Of a DNA stretch of 9,363 nt, positions 7,198 through 9,363 are shown one piece after another. Origin of the DNA: Planktothrix sp. UBA8402 (lineage in GTDB: Bacteria > Cyanobacteriota > Cyanobacteriia > Cyanobacteriales > Microcoleaceae). Location: the NCBI GenBank assembly GCA_003456035.1, contig DMPJ01000545.1, positions 5,394-14,756 of the forward strand, written 5' to 3'. The translations under genes and the position numbers were made by a program. Below the pieces are notes generated by a model. The model was not told where the DNA came from. It made no database searches and saw nothing but the letters and a program-made list of their open reading frames with translations. Position 1 is the first letter of the stretch, and each line of letters begins with the position of its first letter.

Positions 7198-7414
7198 CGT
7201 TTTCTAATCCTTCTCCCTCAATTTCTGAAAAGAAATCTAGTTCAGGATCATTATTGACATCTTCAGCTATTTCTTGAATAAGAGGACGTAAAAGTTTATG
7301 TCTTTCTGATAGAGAAAGTTTAGCAATTTCTTGTAATGAAGGCAAAGAAGATTGAGCAGTATTTTCATTAATAGTATCAATACTTAACATTTTGATTACC
7401 CCTAAAGTCTTCAT
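7187..7414 (-). CDS. Antitoxin partner of MazF (MazE-like, non-AbrB)
   Basis: A 75-residue acidic protein upstream of and overlapping mazF, in the position of its antitoxin. A helical section (LPSLQEIAKLSLSERHKLLRPLIQEIAEDV) is followed by a very acidic tail (FFSEIEGEGLENDDD) that could wrap around the basic RNA site of the toxin. No AbrB/SpoVT swapped hairpin or ribbon-helix-helix is visible, so the DNA-binding class is unassigned; the call depends on context. The start is uncertain. ATG 7414 lies only 7 nt from a TACAAT -10-like box (7421-7426), which would make the mRNA nearly leaderless, while ATG 7390 (67 residues, MLSIDTIN) is preceded by AGGGG at good spacing. The second may be the true start. 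Confidence 0.75.
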   Translation of the reverse strand: MKTLGVIKMLSIDTINENTAQSSLPSLQEIAKLSLSERHKLLRPLIQEIAEDVNNDPELDFFSEIEGEGLENDDD

Positions 7415-7448
7415 TTACCTATTGTACAACAAATCTGGAACAAATAAT

Positions 7449-7695
7449 GTGCGTTATATTTCATTAACGCCCCCTACAAGATCGACGATCGCACTTTCAG
7501 CAGTCAAAGTAATCGCACTTCCAGCAGTCAAAGTGATCGCACTTTTAAAAGCCAAAGCGATCGCGGTTTTAAAGTTTAATCAACAAAATAAAGGCAATCG
7601 CACTATGATAACGAGAATAAACGATCTCGGTTTTAAGGTTTAATCAACAAAATGACGGCGATCGCAATTAACCGACAAGATCGGCGATCGCCGCC
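7449..7695. repeat. Composite HIP1/palindrome repeat, copy B (longest)
   Basis: It starts with a palindrome variant (GTGCGTTA...TAACGC, 7449-7470) and the border CTACAAGATC (7474-7483). HIP1 or near-HIP1 octamers follow at 7485, 7509, 7533 and 7557, exactly 24 bp apart, with unit text such as ACTTTCAGCAGTCAAAGT. A 37-bp end unit leads to 7594. A second, diverged 37-bp unit runs from 7621 to 7658, and a last octamer is at 7684. The 24-bp units are a multiple of three and so open an artificial frame on the plus strand. The copy separates the MazF cassette from the HicA cassette. Confidence 0.9.
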
Positions 7696-7700
7696 AAAAG

Positions 7701-7907
7701 TTACAAATCATTATCAGTGAGATTAGCAACTTTTAGAAAATGTCGTAATAGTCCAGGTTTTAGGGCTTGATTGCCATGAATTGGTACGGAAATTCGGGCT
7801 GGATTATTTGGTTTCCCATAGATATGATGGCTACCATTTATGCGTAGTAGTTGCCAACCATTTTGTTCTAATATTTTTGCAAACTCTTTGCCTGAAATAG
7901 ACTTCAT
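7701..7907 (-). CDS. hicA: HicA toxin (YcfA family mRNA interferase)
   Basis: A 68-residue basic protein with the double-stranded-RNA-binding-like fold of HicA. Family signatures are readable: KSISGKEFAKILEQNGWQLLR at the N-terminus, then the catalytic region GSHHIYGKP with His27/His28, then ISVPIHGNQALKPGLLRHFLKVANL. HicA cleaves mRNA and tmRNA and is neutralised by HicB. Length is normal and no residue appears lost. The gene overlaps hicB by four bases as ATGA (7904-7907), so the two are translationally coupled with the antitoxin first, the reverse of the E. coli order but frequent in cyanobacteria. Confidence 0.95.
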   Translation of the reverse strand: MKSISGKEFAKILEQNGWQLLRINGSHHIYGKPNNPARISVPIHGNQALKPGLLRHFLKVANLTDNDL

Positions 7908-8104
7908 ACGGCAATTTCTAAAATTTGGGAAGATTCATCAAGTTGTAGTTGCTCCGTATCTACTAACAAACAACCTTCAACCGCTTCGTATAAGTTTTGT
8001 AAGAGTTCTTCAAAAGTATTACCTTGGGTAGCACAGCCAGGAAGAGCAGGAACTTCAGCCCAATAACCCGTTTCTTCTGTGTGAACAATGACTTTGATTT
8101 TCAT
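7904..8104 (-). CDS. hicB: HicB-family antitoxin, short form
   Basis: A 66-residue protein with the partial RNase H-like fold of HicB: KIKVIVHTEETGYWAEVPALPGCATQGNT followed by the helix FEELLQNLYEAVEGCL. This domain binds HicA and blocks its catalytic histidine. The C-terminal DNA-binding domain (HTH or ribbon-helix-helix) of full-length HicB is absent; the protein ends with a short acidic beta segment (QLDESSQILEIAV). Autoregulation by HicB alone is therefore unlikely, although short forms are common in cyanobacteria. ATG 8104 is the only sensible start and a consensus TATAAT lies 31 bases upstream. Confidence 0.93.
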   Translation of the reverse strand: MKIKVIVHTEETGYWAEVPALPGCATQGNTFEELLQNLYEAVEGCLLVDTEQLQLDESSQILEIAV

Positions 8105-8134
8105 CGGTTAAGGTGTTTAAAGAGTATTTCCCTT

Positions 8135-8165
8135 ATTATACCGTGATCGCACCTTCAACAGTCAA
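8135..8165 (-). promoter_or_regulatory. hicB: Candidate hicBA promoter using repeat C sequence
   Basis: On the minus strand a perfect TATAAT occupies 8140-8135. The best -35 is TTGACT at 8165-8160, inside the first 24-bp unit of repeat C, with a 19-bp spacer, longer than ideal. The -10 is convincing; the -35 is tentative. A shorter-spaced activator-type promoter is also possible. Confidence 0.4.
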
Positions 8166-8312
8166 AGTAATCGCACTTTCAAAGGCCAAAATGATCGCAA
8201 TTTTAAAGTTTAACCAGCAAGATGACAGCGATCGCATTAATAAACATCCCAAAAATCAGATAATTACGGTGAATAACAATCAATTTGGTGCGTTAATGAA
8301 ATGTAACTCACC
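8143..8312. repeat. Composite HIP1/palindrome repeat, copy C
   Basis: Near-HIP1 octamers at 8143, 8167 and 8191 are 24 bp apart, and a 37-bp end unit leads to GCGATCGC at 8228. A 45-base block (8251-8295) follows that is identical to 8761-8805 in copy D. The copy finishes with the 26-bp palindrome (8287-8312; arms GGTGCGTTA and TAACTCACC with one mismatch). Relative to copy D the asymmetric centre of the palindrome is inverted. The end lies 7 bp from the stop codon of the PIN-domain gene, so the palindrome may act as its terminator. Confidence 0.9.
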
Positions 8313-8319
8313 TTATTTA

Positions 8320-8646
8320 TTATTTATTATTTATGGACTCCCACCATACTTTTAAATCGCTTTCATTAATCCTTTTTTTTAGATATTCAACTTGCTCTAA
8401 ATAACTAAAATTTTTCATTTCTTCAGCTATTTTTTCTTGACTATATTGTTTAAAAGCAAAACAGTCAAAACCTTTTTTAACTGCTTGAGGTGCATCAATT
8501 AATTCATTAATAATAATTTCGCTAATTAGTAAAATAAATTTTTCTTGCTTAATTAATTCTATTAAATTATTTGACTCTACCGAAAATTCATCGTCTAAGC
8601 ACCCTCCAATAACTGATGTATCGATATAAATTCTAAGTTTCTTCAT
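8320..8646 (-). CDS. PIN-domain toxin N-terminus fused to an antitoxin-like tail, probably inactive
   Basis: A 108-residue frame. Residues 1-58 are the start of a VapC-like PIN nuclease: KLRIYIDTSVIGGCLDDEFS with catalytic Asp9, and SEIIINELIDAPQAV with Glu48. A normal protein of this group runs to about 145-150 residues and has two more acidic residues in the second half, both missing here. From residue 59 the sequence changes to FDCFAFKQYSQEKIAEEMK...DLKVWWESI, which resembles the small antitoxin-like protein usually encoded next to such PIN genes (typical start M-x-x-FDC-x-x-x-K). The join is at an A run (8470-8478 on the plus strand). I infer an in-frame deletion that fused toxin start to antitoxin end; RNase activity is unlikely. 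The antitoxin resemblance is from memory. Confidence 0.65.
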   Translation of the reverse strand: MKKLRIYIDTSVIGGCLDDEFSVESNNLIELIKQEKFILLISEIIINELIDAPQAVKKGFDCFAFKQYSQEKIAEEMKNFSYLEQVEYLKKRINESDLKVWWESINNK

Positions 8647-8669
8647 CTGATTGTGATCAGCTTAAAATA

Positions 8670-8699
8670 ATAATACAAGACTTTTCTCCGAAAGATCAA
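8670..8699 (-). promoter_or_regulatory. Candidate promoter and small inverted repeat before the PIN gene
   Basis: Minus-strand TATTAT at 8675-8670 and TTGATC at 8699-8694 are separated by 18 bp, an acceptable sigma-70-type promoter about 24 bp before the ATG at 8646. Between it and the start codon, CTGAT TGTG ATCAG (8647-8660) forms a short inverted repeat that could be an operator of a toxin-antitoxin repressor. Both assignments are weak on sequence alone. Confidence 0.35.
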
Positions 8700-8748
8700 T
8701 ATAACATATTTTTCGGTACGACGGCTCATGTGTTTGAGTGCGATCGCG

Positions 8749-8832
8749 GATCTTGTAGTGAAAAATCAGATAATTACGGTGAATAACAATCAATTTGGTG
8801 CGTTACATTTCATTAACGCACCCTACAAGATC
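8749..8832. mobile_element. 84-bp MITE-like element, repeat copy D
   Basis: Perfect 10-bp terminal inverted repeats GATCTTGTAG (8749-8758) and CTACAAGATC (8823-8832) enclose the 45-base block shared with copy C (8761-8805) and the full 26-bp palindrome (8797-8822; arms GGTGCGTTA/TAACGCACC). A HIP1 octamer (8740-8747) abuts the left end. No target-site duplication is evident and there is no coding capacity. The structure resembles a miniature inverted-repeat element, but mobility is inferred. Copy B carries the right-hand border of the same element. Confidence 0.6.
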
Positions 8833-8876
8833 AGCTACTGTACAAGGATTACAGACCATGATCAAAACTACAGGTT

Positions 8877-9363
8877 TCATCGTGGATGGGGTTTATGTTT
8901 TTTACATCTCGGTTGCTGTCTTGCTGGAATTTCATTTTGTGTAACGAAAATTTTCCCACACTCACTACATCTATAAATATTGTTTCCAGCAATAATCTTA
9001 TCAGCATTCTGCTGTAAGTAAAAAGGTTGTGATTTAAATGCAAAATCAAAATATGAAAATGATGATTGACGACGGGTTGCATCTAATTCATCTGGATGCG
9101 TGGAAACAATTAAGACATTCTCCGTGTACTCTGGATATGCTGTTTTAATGGCAGGAATCATATCGGCATCGCCAGTAACAATTACATGATAGTCATTCGG
9201 TCTGAATCTGCGATCGCGTTTGGTTGCTGTAAAGGATAATCAAATAAATTAAGATAATAAATGACAAGCAAAAGATAATGCAATACAAAAGTTAATATGG
9301 GTTTCATCACCTCAATATAATCACCACAACAAGCGATTTCCTAAAAATCACGACTCACAGGAA
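8877..9363 (-). pseudogene. Decayed NYN-domain (PIN-like) nuclease gene with C-terminal zinc ribbon
   Basis: The last open section (9239 down to 8877) encodes RPNDYHVIVTGDADMIPAIK, then NVLIVSTHPDELDATRRQ and a C-terminal CSEC...CKKH pattern (Cys65, Cys68, Cys86 and His89 when counted from the ATG at 9161) that suggests a zinc ribbon. VTGDADMIP matches the GD-x-D acidic motif of NYN/LabA-type PIN-like nucleases. No start codon exists before the GDAD motif in this frame: it is preceded by TGA (9242-9240) and TAA (9251-9249). Upstream, coding-like fragments continue in shifted frames (GDETHINFCIALSFACHLL at about 9311-9255, ACCGDYIEV before it). I read this as a gene with at least two stops and a frameshift that extends beyond the window. 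Starting at ATG 9161 would give a 94-residue protein lacking the active site. Confidence 0.55.

Noticed and set aside
7392..7643. Plus-strand open frame with eight-residue repeats (IALSAVKV-like)
   Set aside because: It is the translation of the 24-bp repeat units of copy B; the 24-bp period keeps the frame open automatically and there is no ribosome site or domain.
7485..7695. CRISPR array
   Set aside because: Units are contiguous with no unique spacers of constant length, units diverge from one another, and no cas genes are present.
8113..8355. Plus-strand open frame with VKVIALSKAK text
   Set aside because: Same artefact in repeat copy C, and its end runs antisense into the PIN gene.
8728..8976. 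Plus-strand open frame across copy D
   Set aside because: It consists of repeat sequence and antisense of the NYN remnant; no coding signature.
8849..9082. Second minus-strand frame within the NYN remnant
   Set aside because: Out of frame with the recognisable GDAD and zinc-ribbon text and without motifs.

Overview
The window looks like chromosomal DNA of a filamentous cyanobacterium, probably from the Oscillatoria/Planktothrix/Microcoleus group. The evidence is AT-rich coding sequence, HIP1 octamers (GCGATCGC; I count ten, nine of them after position 6700), the GGTGCGTTA/TAACGCACC palindrome that is common in such genomes, and a single-domain cyanobacterial Nfu. The genus is an inference.

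Left part (1-2234): conserved genes. A cysteine desulfurase (minus strand, 3' end outside the window) is divergent from a DUF3386-type protein, which is followed by a small Nfu iron-sulfur scaffold and a strong hairpin. The sulfur donor and an Fe-S scaffold therefore lie within about 900 bases of each other.

Middle part (2270-6545): a signalling operon. An OmpR-type transcription factor carries REC, winged helix, HPt and two further REC-like domains. It is followed by a soluble three-PAS histidine kinase and a small membrane protein. The membrane protein has a perfect Shine-Dalgarno sequence and an upstream complement that could mask it. The RR/HK pair contains every domain needed for a His-Asp-His-Asp relay, with the last three steps on one polypeptide.

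Right part (about 6550-9363): a toxin-antitoxin and repeat island, with all genes on the minus strand. In order along the plus coordinate there are a strong hairpin, a small coding remnant, repeat A, a MazF toxin with its antitoxin, repeat B, HicA with HicB, repeat C, a PIN-domain toxin apparently fused in frame to the tail of its antitoxin, repeat D, and a decayed NYN-domain nuclease gene. Repeats A to D are pieces of one composite family: a 26-bp palindrome, a CTACAAGATC border, HIP1-centred units spaced exactly 24 bp apart, and a 37-bp end unit. The modular alternation of toxin cassette and repeat, with two cassettes visibly decayed, is the most unusual feature of the window. I did not find an obviously new multi-gene defence system. 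The best candidates for something undescribed are the composite repeat, the inverted palindrome core between two copies, the leader structure before the small membrane protein, and the self-contained phosphorelay regulator.
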